14,884 nucleotides of DNA from Candidatus Izemoplasma sp. (lineage in GTDB: Bacteria > Bacillota_I > Bacilli_A > Izemoplasmatales > Izemoplasmataceae), in the NCBI GenBank assembly GCA_007116205.1, contig SKIY01000127.1, forward strand, positions 1-14,884, written 5' to 3'. Shown here in pieces: positions 6,748 to 12,849 of the stretch; positions within the stretch are counted from its first letter, which is position 1; each line of letters begins with the position of its first letter. The notes under the pieces are model-generated. The model ran no database searches. It was not told the origin of the DNA and saw only the letters and a list, made by a program, of their open reading frames with translations. Both the position numbers and the translations under genes were made by a program.

Positions 6748-7902
6748 CTATTGCATGGCAGAAGCACTTTTCTTTAACTGTGTTATTACATAAAGTATAA
6801 ACAAGACAATACCAAACACGAGTATATATAGATAATATGTATTCACAAAAACATCCAATACCAGCCCACTTAAAACCGTTCCAATAATCGCACCAAATCC
6901 ATATGCTGTAAACATCAATCCATAGCGCTTCGCATAGAGGTGCGTACCAAAATATAGTTTAATACTTGCTGGTAGCATTGCCAACCACGCACCAAGGTTA
7001 AACCAGAAAAGCCCCATACTAATTGCAAACAAAAACAACATGTTTCCCTGATTTAAGAACGCTACAATAACCGCCAATAAAATTAAAACACTGCTGAGCG
7101 TACTACTATAGATGAATCCTTTTTTATCGATAATCCACCCGAACAACGGTCTAGAAATGCCATTTAGCACAGCAAACAACGATAAGCTCACAGCAACGTG
7201 GTTCACATTAAAACCATAGTTCACCACACCTATGCGGTATGATAGCCCAATCATCATTAATCCGATTGTCGTTGCGACTAAAAACAGTATATAAAGCAAA
7301 GCAAATGTTTTACTCGAGTATGGTTTCTCAATAGCTTGTTTTGTTTGATCAGTACTATGTTTGCTGTGAAAAACAAGTACAAGTGGCATTAATATAATTA
7401 AAGATAGTCCACTCATCCATAAAAACGTTTGAGATAGACCGTAATTTTGTACCCAATAGTGCACCAGTGGTGCAGTCACCAACGGTGACGCCCCAAACCC
7501 TGAAAGCATAATGCCTGTATACAATCCGCTTTTTTCATATCTTTGATTAACAATATAAACAGGCACACCATAGGCCATACCAACACCTATACCAATGAAT
7601 GCCCCATAGCCAATGGTTAATTGTAATAGACTATTCGATTGTGCCGCTAAAAACCACCCCAACACAATCAATAAAACGCCAATTAAAACGATTGATTGAG
7701 TGTTTTTAGACGTCATTTGTCTTCCTGTAACCATCATAGAAAGCGCATAAAAAAATAAGGATGTCATATAAGGTAACCCGCTTTGTAGTGTGTTCGTACC
7801 GTAAACAAGCTCAACCTCAACTCGGAATACACTCCATGAATAAACGGTTCCCATAAGCATCATTAACATAAACCCTGAAAGTAAAAATCCTATTGTTTTC
7901 AT
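6748..7902 (-). CDS. MFS transporter, oxalate/formate antiporter (OFA)-like
   Basis: The 384-residue, highly hydrophobic protein fits a 12-helix major facilitator. The N-terminal phrase GTVYSWSVF (18-26) is typical of the OFA family, as are the glycine-rich 'GIGVGMAYGVPV' stretch in the first half and 'NGISRPLFGWIIDKKG' (about 248-263), a loop 8-9 signature. OFA members exchange small mono- or dicarboxylates, but this subgroup is mostly uncharacterised and no substrate should be assigned. The ATG at 7902 follows an AGGTGAT ribosome site. The gene is monocistronic, with a terminator directly after it and the terminator of the flavin lipoprotein gene upstream. Confidence 0.8.
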   Translation of the reverse strand: MKTIGFLLSGFMLMMLMGTVYSWSVFRVEVELVYGTNTLQSGLPYMTSLFFYALSMMVTGRQMTSKNTQSIVLIGVLLIVLGWFLAAQSNSLLQLTIGYGAFIGIGVGMAYGVPVYIVNQRYEKSGLYTGIMLSGFGASPLVTAPLVHYWVQNYGLSQTFLWMSGLSLIILMPLVLVFHSKHSTDQTKQAIEKPYSSKTFALLYILFLVATTIGLMMIGLSYRIGVVNYGFNVNHVAVSLSLFAVLNGISRPLFGWIIDKKGFIYSSTLSSVLILLAVIVAFLNQGNMLFLFAISMGLFWFNLGAWLAMLPASIKLYFGTHLYAKRYGLMFTAYGFGAIIGTVLSGLVLDVFVNTYYLYILVFGIVLFILYVITQLKKSASAMQ

Positions 7903-7978
7903 TTCATCACCTGAATAGTTTGATTATCAAAGCACATGAAAATAGTGTATCTTATCTTACATAAAATTACAATGCTAA

Positions 7979-8009
7979 ATTATATAAAGTGTTCACATAA
8001 TTTTATCAA
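7979..8009 (-). promoter_or_regulatory. Possible promoter of the MFS transporter
   Basis: On the minus strand TTGATA (8004-8009) and TATAAT (7979-7984) are good hexamers, but the 19-base spacer is longer than optimal. The leader to the ATG at 7902 would be about 70 bases. A weaker pair, TTGTAA/TACACT, lies nearer the gene. Confidence 0.35.
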
Positions 8010-8050
8010 TGGATGGTGTACTAAAAAATATATCTTATCTAAATTTGTTC

Positions 8051-8096
8051 AAAAAAAAACTGCATCTTCAAACCTAGGAAGAAGATACAGTTTTTT
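8051..8096 (-). terminator. Intrinsic terminator of the flavin lipoprotein gene
   Basis: A 16-position stem (8054-8069 with 8081-8096) encloses an 11-base loop. The single mismatch is C-A in the plus transcript but G-U in the minus one, so it folds fully only on the minus strand. A long T-tract follows in that direction. Confidence 0.8.
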
Positions 8097-8111
8097 GCTG
8101 TCTATTAAACT

Positions 8112-8561
8112 CTAGCGGTATGAATACACACCACGATTTAGAGCATCACGAACTGCAGATACAATCTTATTTGAACGGATTGTAGCACCTGTAAGTGCAT
8201 CGCTGACATCATCAATATCAAGATCGCCAGGCGTGTATAAATCAACTAATGCTTCACGAATATCTTTTCCAACTAAGTAATCAATAGCTTCTTGATGTTG
8301 GGCAGTGACAGCAATAATTGTTTCATTTTCCGATGCACGGTAATCCAAACCGTTATAAGCTAACCATCTAAAGCTAATTCCAGTTACGATATTATCTTCA
8401 ATATCAAATTGAACAACAACTTGAACCTCATCGCGATCAACATAAATACCACGATAACGACCATCTTCATAACTTACTTCTTCTGGTGTTGCTTCACCAT
8501 TACATGCAGTTAGTGCAAATACAGCTGTAAATGCAAATAATAAAACCAATAATTTCTTCAT
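8112..8561 (-). CDS. Flavinylated (FMN-binding domain) lipoprotein
   Basis: The 149-residue protein starts with a signal peptide and lipobox LTAC (Cys20), so it is an external membrane-anchored lipoprotein. After a short linker comes an FMN-binding domain: the strand motif 'YEDGRYRGIYVDRDE' (31-45) and, near the C-terminus, DALTGATIRS (121-130). The D-x-x-T-G-A-T pattern is the covalent flavinylation site of this family (as in NqrC/RnfG), with Thr127 the expected FMN attachment residue via an ApbE-type transferase. It should carry electrons at the outer face of the membrane. It stands alone between a transporter and a two-component system, with no Rnf, Nqr or ApbE gene in the window. The ribosome site is AAAGGAAG before the ATG at 8561. 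Confidence 0.82.
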   Translation of the reverse strand: MKKLLVLLFAFTAVFALTACNGEATPEEVSYEDGRYRGIYVDRDEVQVVVQFDIEDNIVTGISFRWLAYNGLDYRASENETIIAVTAQHQEAIDYLVGKDIREALVDLYTPGDLDIDDVSDALTGATIRSNKIVSAVRDALNRGVYSYR

Positions 8562-8594
8562 TTTTCAACTTCCTTTCATTTGTTTGTCTATTAA

Positions 8595-8603
8595 ATTGTA
8601 ACA
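8595..8603 (-). promoter_or_regulatory. Extended -10 promoter of the flavin lipoprotein gene
   Basis: TGTTACAAT on the minus strand is a TGn-TACAAT extended -10. The -35 region is weak. Transcription would start near 8588, about 26 bases before the ATG at 8561, after the terminator of the response regulator gene. Confidence 0.5.
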
Positions 8604-8619
8604 CAAATTTTTTCAAAAT

Positions 8620-8639
8620 AAATAGGGGCATATGCCCCT
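8620..8639 (-). terminator. Intrinsic terminator of the two-component operon
   Basis: AGGGGC (8624-8629) and GCCCCT (8634-8639) form a GC-rich hairpin with an ATAT loop, twelve bases after the response-regulator stop. In the minus direction it is followed by ATTTATTTT. This is one of the few GC-rich spots in the intergenic DNA. Confidence 0.7.
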
Positions 8640-8651
8640 GTTTAACTAATG

Positions 8652-9260
8652 TTATTTATTTCTCATATAATAGGCAACTGCTTCAGAACGGCTAGAAACA
8701 TTGATTTTTTTATAAAGTCTTGATGTGTAATTGCGTACAGTTTTTTCAGCAATTTTCATTATATCCGCAATCTCTTTACTCGTCTTGCCTAAACACAATA
8801 AACGTATTAAATGGAATTCTTGGTTTGACAACTTCTTTAGTGGATCATGGGCTTTTGTTTCTGCCAATACCTCTACTTTATCATCATATACTTCATGTCC
8901 TTTTAAAACACGCTGGATAGAGGTAATCAAATATCTTGATGCGATCGTTTTAAGTATATATCCTTCAATACCAATTCTTTTTGCTTCCTCTGCTGAATAG
9001 GGCTCTATGTAACCAGATAGTATAATAATTTTAATTTTTGGATATAGTTTCTTTAGTTGTATTGCAGTTGATATACCATCACCATCTTGTAGTTTTAGAT
9101 CTAATAAAATTAGGTTTGGTTGCTCTTTTTTTAAAAGCTCGAAAACATCTGATACGCCACCAATCGATGCAATTACATTAAACTCTAGTTCTTTATTTAT
9201 GAGTCTTGCTATACCATCTCTTACGACTTCGTGGTCGTCTATGAGCATAATTTTATACAT
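8652..9260 (-). CDS. NarL/LuxR-type response regulator
   Basis: The 202-residue protein has an N-terminal receiver domain (about 1-118) with the acidic pair Asp8/Asp9, phosphoacceptor Asp54 in 'LILLDLKLQDGDG', Ser82 and Lys104. Its C-terminal LuxR-type helix-turn-helix (about 141-200) includes 'LSNQEFHLIRLLCLGKTSKEIADIM' and 'KTVRNYTSRLYKKI'. Phosphorylation by the overlapping kinase should drive dimerisation and DNA binding. Its start overlaps the kinase stop by eight bases, which fixes the pair as cognate and translationally coupled. Target genes are unknown; the adjacent flavin lipoprotein or the palindrome at 10758-10775 upstream of the kinase are the nearest candidates. Confidence 0.9.
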   Translation of the reverse strand: MYKIMLIDDHEVVRDGIARLINKELEFNVIASIGGVSDVFELLKKEQPNLILLDLKLQDGDGISTAIQLKKLYPKIKIIILSGYIEPYSAEEAKRIGIEGYILKTIASRYLITSIQRVLKGHEVYDDKVEVLAETKAHDPLKKLSNQEFHLIRLLCLGKTSKEIADIMKIAEKTVRNYTSRLYKKINVSSRSEAVAYYMRNK

Positions 9261-10662
9261 GATTCACCTCGATTGGTATTAAAACAGTCACCTGTGTTTT
9301 AGAAGCTTTATACCATTTATTTTTAGAAGAAATAATCTTAAGTGACCCATTCAGTTCTTCTACTCGCTGCTTAATGCTTTTTAAACCAACATGTTTCTCA
9401 GAATACTCTTTTTTTGTATCAAAACCAACGCCATTATCCTCTACACTAATTTTGATAAATTGAATTTCTTGGTAAACTAAAATTTTTGCACGTTCTGCTT
9501 GAGCATGCTTCACAATATTAAGTAATAGCTCTTTAAGAATATAATAAATGTGCGTTAAAATTTCCCTATTTATCACATGTATATCCTGTTCATCTAGTCG
9601 ATTACGATAATCAACACTTATATATTTTGAATGTAATGTGTCTTCAATCAGCTTATTTATTTCTTTATTAAAATCTTTTACAGCAATGGTTTCTTGTTGA
9701 TTGCTTTTAATGTACCTGCGAATTTTTTCTATATTAAAGTTCATACTATCGATTATATAATCAAAGGCTTCAATGGTAACATGATCTTCACATTCTTCTT
9801 TTAAACCTTCGATTTTTATACCACTAATAAACAAAGATTGAATTAAATCATCATGTAATAGTTGATTTAAATGTTGTTTTTGTCGTAAAAGTTCTTCTTC
9901 TGTTTTAAGACTTACCCATCTGCTTTTTCGCTCCCATGTGAAGCTATTAATAACTAATCTAATCCCTAAGTAAAGTCCTAAACCAGTAATGATTTTAAAT
10001 ACTTGAATAGGAATATTTATCGTCTCAATAAACCATTGACTATTGATTGTATTAGCAGGGAAAAAGTCTGCGCGTCTTACAAACACGCCATCTAAAATAC
10101 CATAAATTAGAATAATGAACCCTAAATAAAAGTAGTATTTCATCCATAATCGATCTATGTTTTTTACCTTCAAACCTTGATATATCAATACGCTCATCGA
10201 TAAAACTGCGCCTGGAAACGCCATAAAATATCTAAGTGTAACAATTAAAAACACAGGATTATCATATAAATATTCAATTCCATTGATAAACACAATAATA
10301 TAAAAAACCGTTACAAACATGATGAAGTATACCACTAAAAACACACTACCAAATTTGCGCCAAAACGGCTTCAATAAAAGTGAAAAACCAAACTGTATTA
10401 AGGCTAAAAATGATAAAGCTTTAAGGATTCTACTTATAAAGAAAATTTCAATTCTATAGACATCAAATATATTTGCATAACGCAACATAGTTAACCACTC
10501 TGAGAGTCCATGGGCAATCCCAAAAACGCCTAAATATATAATCGCGTTTACCAAAGGAAAAACACTATATGAACGTTTATGCTCTCTAATTGCATAGATT
10601 CCCATGATAATAAAAGTAAATCCATAAAGTAAATATAAAACTACATAAAAATCATCTGTCAT
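9253..10662 (-). CDS. Seven-TM histidine kinase of the NarX/DesK type
   Basis: The 469-residue protein has seven predicted membrane helices (about 7-24, 34-57, 73-98, 105-127, 136-163, 175-195, 213-237). A short coiled region leads to a HisKA_3-type dimerisation domain with phosphoacceptor His270 in LLHDDLIQSLF. The ATPase domain has the N box with Asn382 (ELLLNIVKHAQ), G1 VEDNGVGFD (407-415) and G2 HVGLKSIKQR (424-433). The HDxxxQ motif is typical of kinases with built-in phosphatase activity. With no large outer loop, the signal is likely sensed within the membrane or by the small loops. The ATG at 10662 follows AAAGGAGG. It forms an operon with the response regulator. No convincing promoter hexamers were found upstream. 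Confidence 0.88.
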   Translation of the reverse strand: MTDDFYVVLYLLYGFTFIIMGIYAIREHKRSYSVFPLVNAIIYLGVFGIAHGLSEWLTMLRYANIFDVYRIEIFFISRILKALSFLALIQFGFSLLLKPFWRKFGSVFLVVYFIMFVTVFYIIVFINGIEYLYDNPVFLIVTLRYFMAFPGAVLSMSVLIYQGLKVKNIDRLWMKYYFYLGFIILIYGILDGVFVRRADFFPANTINSQWFIETINIPIQVFKIITGLGLYLGIRLVINSFTWERKSRWVSLKTEEELLRQKQHLNQLLHDDLIQSLFISGIKIEGLKEECEDHVTIEAFDYIIDSMNFNIEKIRRYIKSNQQETIAVKDFNKEINKLIEDTLHSKYISVDYRNRLDEQDIHVINREILTHIYYILKELLLNIVKHAQAERAKILVYQEIQFIKISVEDNGVGFDTKKEYSEKHVGLKSIKQRVEELNGSLKIISSKNKWYKASKTQVTVLIPIEVNHV

Positions 10663-10679
10663 ATGTTTCCTCCTTTATT

Positions 10680-10705
10680 AAAAGTGTTGTAAAGTAACCA
10701 CTTTT
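10680..10705 (-). repeat. Small inverted repeat in the kinase 5' leader
   Basis: AAAAGTG (10680-10686) and CACTTTT (10699-10705) can form a 7-bp hairpin with a 12-base loop directly upstream of the kinase ribosome site. No T-tract follows, so it is not a terminator. Its role, if any, is unknown. Confidence 0.3.
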
Positions 10706-10757
10706 TATAGCTGCTTATTTGTCATGTTATATTTTAACACATTAATCCACGAGCTGC

Positions 10758-10790
10758 CGAAAAACATGTTGTTCGTTATTAATTCGTTAT
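10758..10790. promoter_or_regulatory. Candidate regulator-binding region upstream of the kinase gene
   Basis: Positions 10758-10775 form an 18-base near-palindrome, CGAAnAACATGTTnTTCG, matching its own reverse complement at 16 of 18 positions. Immediately adjacent, TTCGTTAT occurs twice (10772-10779 and 10783-10790), 11 bases apart, about one helical turn. This lies about 95-130 bases upstream of the kinase start and 70-100 bases upstream of the his promoter. It could serve either transcript. Confidence 0.35.
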
Positions 10791-10860
10791 ACCTATTTGA
10801 GTAAGTACATAATCCAAAAAGCGTAATACTAAGAACAACGTATAATTTAAAACAAATCCC

Positions 10861-10889
10861 TTGTGTTAATTTTTTTATGGTGTTATACT
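10861..10889 (+). promoter_or_regulatory. Promoter of the his operon
   Basis: An extended -10, TGTTATACT (10881-10889), is preceded by a weak -35, TTGTGT (10861-10866), with a 17-base spacer. Transcription would start near 10896, just before the first leader-peptide ribosome site. No other good promoter lies between it and hisZ. Confidence 0.55.
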
Positions 10890-10917
10890 AAAAAAAATAA
10901 TTCATTGAGGTATTTAT

Positions 10918-10968
10918 ATGAAAACTATTATTTCGGTACAAGTGCATCATCACATAACCAAGGTTTGA
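10918..10968 (+). CDS. His operon leader peptide 1 (16 aa, HHH)
   Basis: A ribosome site GAGG (10907-10910) precedes an ATG, and the reading frame gives MKTIIS-VQV-HHH-ITKV before TGA. Three consecutive His codons (10945-10953) make it a tRNA-His charging sensor, as in the his leader peptides of enterobacteria. The stop codon lies inside a GGTTTGATC segment (10962-10970) that can pair with the hairpin arm GATACAAGCC downstream. The peptide itself needs no function beyond being translated. A 16-codon frame alone would be weak evidence; the His run, ribosome site, following hairpins and the second copy at 11100 make the call. Confidence 0.82.
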   Translation: MKTIISVQVHHHITKV

Positions 10969-11047
10969 TCTAAGAACATACCGTTCACAGATACAAGCCT
11001 ATTTCGTTATGAAAATATGGACTTGTATCCACCACTATACATTTATT

Positions 11048-11079
11048 AGCTGGATAGATAAGTCTATTCAGCTTTTTTT
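11048..11079 (+). terminator. Attenuator terminator 1
   Basis: AGCTGGATAGA (11048-11058) and TCTATTCAGCT (11063-11073) form an 11-bp stem with one G-U pair and a TAAG loop, followed by seven T (11073-11079). It lies before the second leader peptide, so termination here stops both the second leader and hisZGDC. Confidence 0.85.
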
Positions 11080-11099
11080 ATTATATTGGAGGCACTCAT

Positions 11100-11156
11100 A
11101 TGAAAACATATCAAGCACCTATGCATCATTATCATAAAAAACGGTTTGCTATTTAA
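11100..11156 (+). CDS. His operon leader peptide 2 (18 aa, HHYH)
   Basis: A ribosome site TGGAGG precedes the ATG at 11100. The frame reads MKTYQAPM-HHYH-KKRFAI before TAA, with His codons at 11124-11129 and 11133-11135. It starts with the same MKT as leader 1 and is followed by the same hairpin arms, so it is a second, diverged copy of the same sensor. GGTTTG (11143-11148) within its last codons is the counterpart of segment 0 in unit 1. An internal ATG at 11121 has no ribosome site. Confidence 0.82.
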   Translation: MKTYQAPMHHYHKKRFAI

Positions 11157-11220
11157 CAAAACAGTTAGATACAAGCCTTTATTGACGTGCATAAGTGCTT
11201 GTATCAACCGATGGATATTT

Positions 11221-11251
11221 AATCGAGTGGTATAAGCCACTCGATTTTTTT
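11221..11251 (+). terminator. Attenuator terminator 2
   Basis: AATCGAGTGG (11221-11230) and CCACTCGATT (11237-11246) form a perfect 10-bp stem with a TATAAG loop, followed by T through 11251. It lies 19 bases before the hisZ start codon and is the last barrier before the structural genes. Confidence 0.88.
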
Positions 11252-11270
11252 ATTATATAGGAGGTCTATT

Positions 11271-12206
11271 ATGACAAATTTATCATTACAAGAAACATTA
11301 AATTATTACCAAAGCACCTACCAAATTGTTAAGAAGCTAGAAAACGCTGTAATCCAAAAAGGATTTCAGTTAATCGCACCAAGTTTTTTAGAAAACTACA
11401 ATCGCTTTAGTGGTACCAATCGCAAAATCAATCAAACGCAGATGGTTAAACTGATCGATAGTGAAGGAAATATTAAAGTATTAAGGCCTGATGTTACTAC
11501 GGCAATTATTAATCGTTTAATGCCAAAATGGGACAACGGGAGATCTTCAAAAGTATTTTATAACGAAACGGTTTTTTTAAATACTAAGCAAGGCATTGAG
11601 GAACAAAAACAATTTGGCGTCGAATATTTAGGCGATGCTGATGACGCTGTAGATATTGAAGTTATAAATTTGGTTATTGAGCTCTTCAATACCTATACCT
11701 TAGACTACCAAATAGAAGTGAGCGATGCATCGCTCTTAAAAGCTTTATTTGATTCTACTTGTCTCGATGATGCGCAACTCGAAACGCTAAAAAGCATTAT
11801 TTACCATAAAAACACTTTTGCTTTGAAACAATTTATCGAACAATACTTACAAGCTTATCCTTATAAACCGTTTATATCGGCGCTTTTTGAGTTTCAAGGG
11901 AGCTATGAGAAGATTCGTGCACAGTTAAATAACCTATCTTTACCTAAAGGTGTTAAGGAATGTTTTGATCATCTTAAAATATATAGCGATAAAGTACAAA
12001 GCAATAAAATCACTTTTGATTTGAGTATGTTAAGTGAACTCGATTATTATCATGGTGTCATTTTTAAAGGATACCTTCAAAATATTCCTTACACTGTTTT
12101 AAATGGTGGAAGATATAATACGGCATCGATGGGCTATAAAAAAAATATTTCAGCTATGGGATTTTCATTACTGTTAGACGTGTTTACAAAGGAGGTCTTA
12201 AAATAA
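11271..12206 (+). CDS. hisZ: ATP phosphoribosyltransferase regulatory subunit HisZ
   Basis: The 311-residue protein is a catalytically inactive relative of histidyl-tRNA synthetase: class II motif 2-like 'VLRPDVTTAIINR' (70-82), 'FYNETVFL', 'KQFGVEYLG', 'YYHGVIFKGY' and 'NGGRYN', the counterpart of the HisS GGRYD motif. HisZ partners short HisG to form the first enzyme of histidine synthesis and binds histidine for feedback inhibition. The length is a little below the typical 320-390 and there is no anticodon-binding domain, as expected for HisZ. The ATG at 11271 follows AGGAGG at good spacing and the second attenuator. It is the first structural gene of the operon; hisG starts one base after its stop. 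Confidence 0.88.
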   Translation: MTNLSLQETLNYYQSTYQIVKKLENAVIQKGFQLIAPSFLENYNRFSGTNRKINQTQMVKLIDSEGNIKVLRPDVTTAIINRLMPKWDNGRSSKVFYNETVFLNTKQGIEEQKQFGVEYLGDADDAVDIEVINLVIELFNTYTLDYQIEVSDASLLKALFDSTCLDDAQLETLKSIIYHKNTFALKQFIEQYLQAYPYKPFISALFEFQGSYEKIRAQLNNLSLPKGVKECFDHLKIYSDKVQSNKITFDLSMLSELDYYHGVIFKGYLQNIPYTVLNGGRYNTASMGYKKNISAMGFSLLLDVFTKEVLK

Positions 12207-12207
12207 T

Positions 12208-12849
12208 ATGAATACACCCTTAACAATTGCTTTACCGACAGGACGTTTAGGCGAACAAGCCATTGAACGTCTCCAAATGATTGGATTAGCTAAAAACGTT
12301 TCAACTAAAACGCGTAAACTCACTTTTACTGATGATGCAAACATTAAATATATTATGGTAAAACCAATTGATGTCATCACTTATGTAGAAAAAAAGGTAG
12401 CCGATGTAGGTATTATTGGTAGTGATGTTATTTTAGAACAACAATCTCATGTTTATGAGATTGCCGATTTAGGTTTCGGACAATGTAAGTTTTCATTAGC
12501 TGGATTAAACCAAGATATCTTAAAGCAAAATGATGCCGTACTCACGGTTGCGACAAAGTACCCAATGGTCACAAAAGCTTATTTTAAAAAGCGGGGTTTA
12601 AAGCTAGAAATCATAAAAATTAATGGTTCTGTAGAACTTGCGCCCTTGCTTGGATTATCGGATGTGATTGTCGATATTGTTGAAACGGGTAAAACGCTTA
12701 AAGCAAACGGCTTAATCATCATTGAAGATATTTTAGATGTAAGTGCTAAAGCGATTGTAAACCGTGTGAGCTATCGCTTTAAATATGATGTGATTACTGA
12801 TATTACCAAGCGTTTAGAAAACAGTATGGTGGTGAAATCAAATGATTAA
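12208..12849 (+). CDS. hisG: ATP phosphoribosyltransferase catalytic subunit, short form HisG
   Basis: The 213-residue protein opens with 'LTIALPTGRLGEQAIERL' and carries the PRPP-binding signature 'ELAPLLGLSDVIVDIVETGKTLKANGL' in two adjoining blocks (about 145-171), which holds the phosphate-binding TGKTL loop. It joins ATP to PRPP to give phosphoribosyl-ATP. It lacks the C-terminal regulatory ACT-like domain of long HisG, so it needs HisZ, which is encoded directly upstream. The ribosome site AAAGGAGG (12188-12195) lies inside the hisZ end, 12 bases from the ATG. Its last codons overlap hisD by eight bases, so translation is probably coupled. Confidence 0.93.
   Translation: MNTPLTIALPTGRLGEQAIERLQMIGLAKNVSTKTRKLTFTDDANIKYIMVKPIDVITYVEKKVADVGIIGSDVILEQQSHVYEIADLGFGQCKFSLAGLNQDILKQNDAVLTVATKYPMVTKAYFKKRGLKLEIIKINGSVELAPLLGLSDVIVDIVETGKTLKANGLIIIEDILDVSAKAIVNRVSYRFKYDVITDITKRLENSMVVKSND

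Larger units (their letters stand above)
10918..11079 (+). promoter_or_regulatory. His attenuator unit 1
   Basis: After the leader peptide, four segments can pair in exclusive ways. Segment 0 (10962-10970) pairs with segment 1 GATACAAGCC (10990-10999). Segment 1 alternatively pairs its GATACAAG with CTTGTATC (11022-11029). Segment 2 (11020-11030) alternatively pairs with segment 3 (11052-11064): about 11 bp with a two-base bulge. Segment 3 overlaps the left arm of the terminator. Stalling at the His codons should leave segment 0 free, giving the 0:1 plus 2:3 antiterminated state. Translation to the stop should cover segment 0 and give 1:2 plus terminator. Confidence 0.75.
11100..11251 (+). 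promoter_or_regulatory. His attenuator unit 2
   Basis: The order repeats unit 1. Segment 0 (11143-11153) can pair with segment 1 GATACAAGCC (11168-11177). Segment 1 alternatively forms a 9-bp stem, GATACAAGC/GCTTGTATC (11168-11176 with 11197-11205). Segment 2 AGTGCTTGTATC (11194-11205) alternatively pairs with GGTATAAGCCACT (11229-11241): 12 bp with one bulged C and two G-U pairs, which destroys the terminator stem. The His codons lie 8-20 bases before segment 0, so ribosome position decides which fold wins. Confidence 0.78.

Noticed and set aside
8099..8595. 11-base direct repeat TGTCTATTAAA flanking the flavin lipoprotein gene (8099-8109 and 8585-8595)
   Set aside because: It suggested a mobile cassette, but there is no transposase, no inverted ends and the sequence is AT-rich and short. 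One copy lies just after the stop codon and the other just downstream of the -10, so chance is more likely.
10896..11270. T-box riboswitch for histidyl-tRNA
   Set aside because: The leader is split into two short terminator units with translated His-rich frames. I saw no T-box bulge sequence or long specifier stem, and the space in each unit is too small for a T-box.
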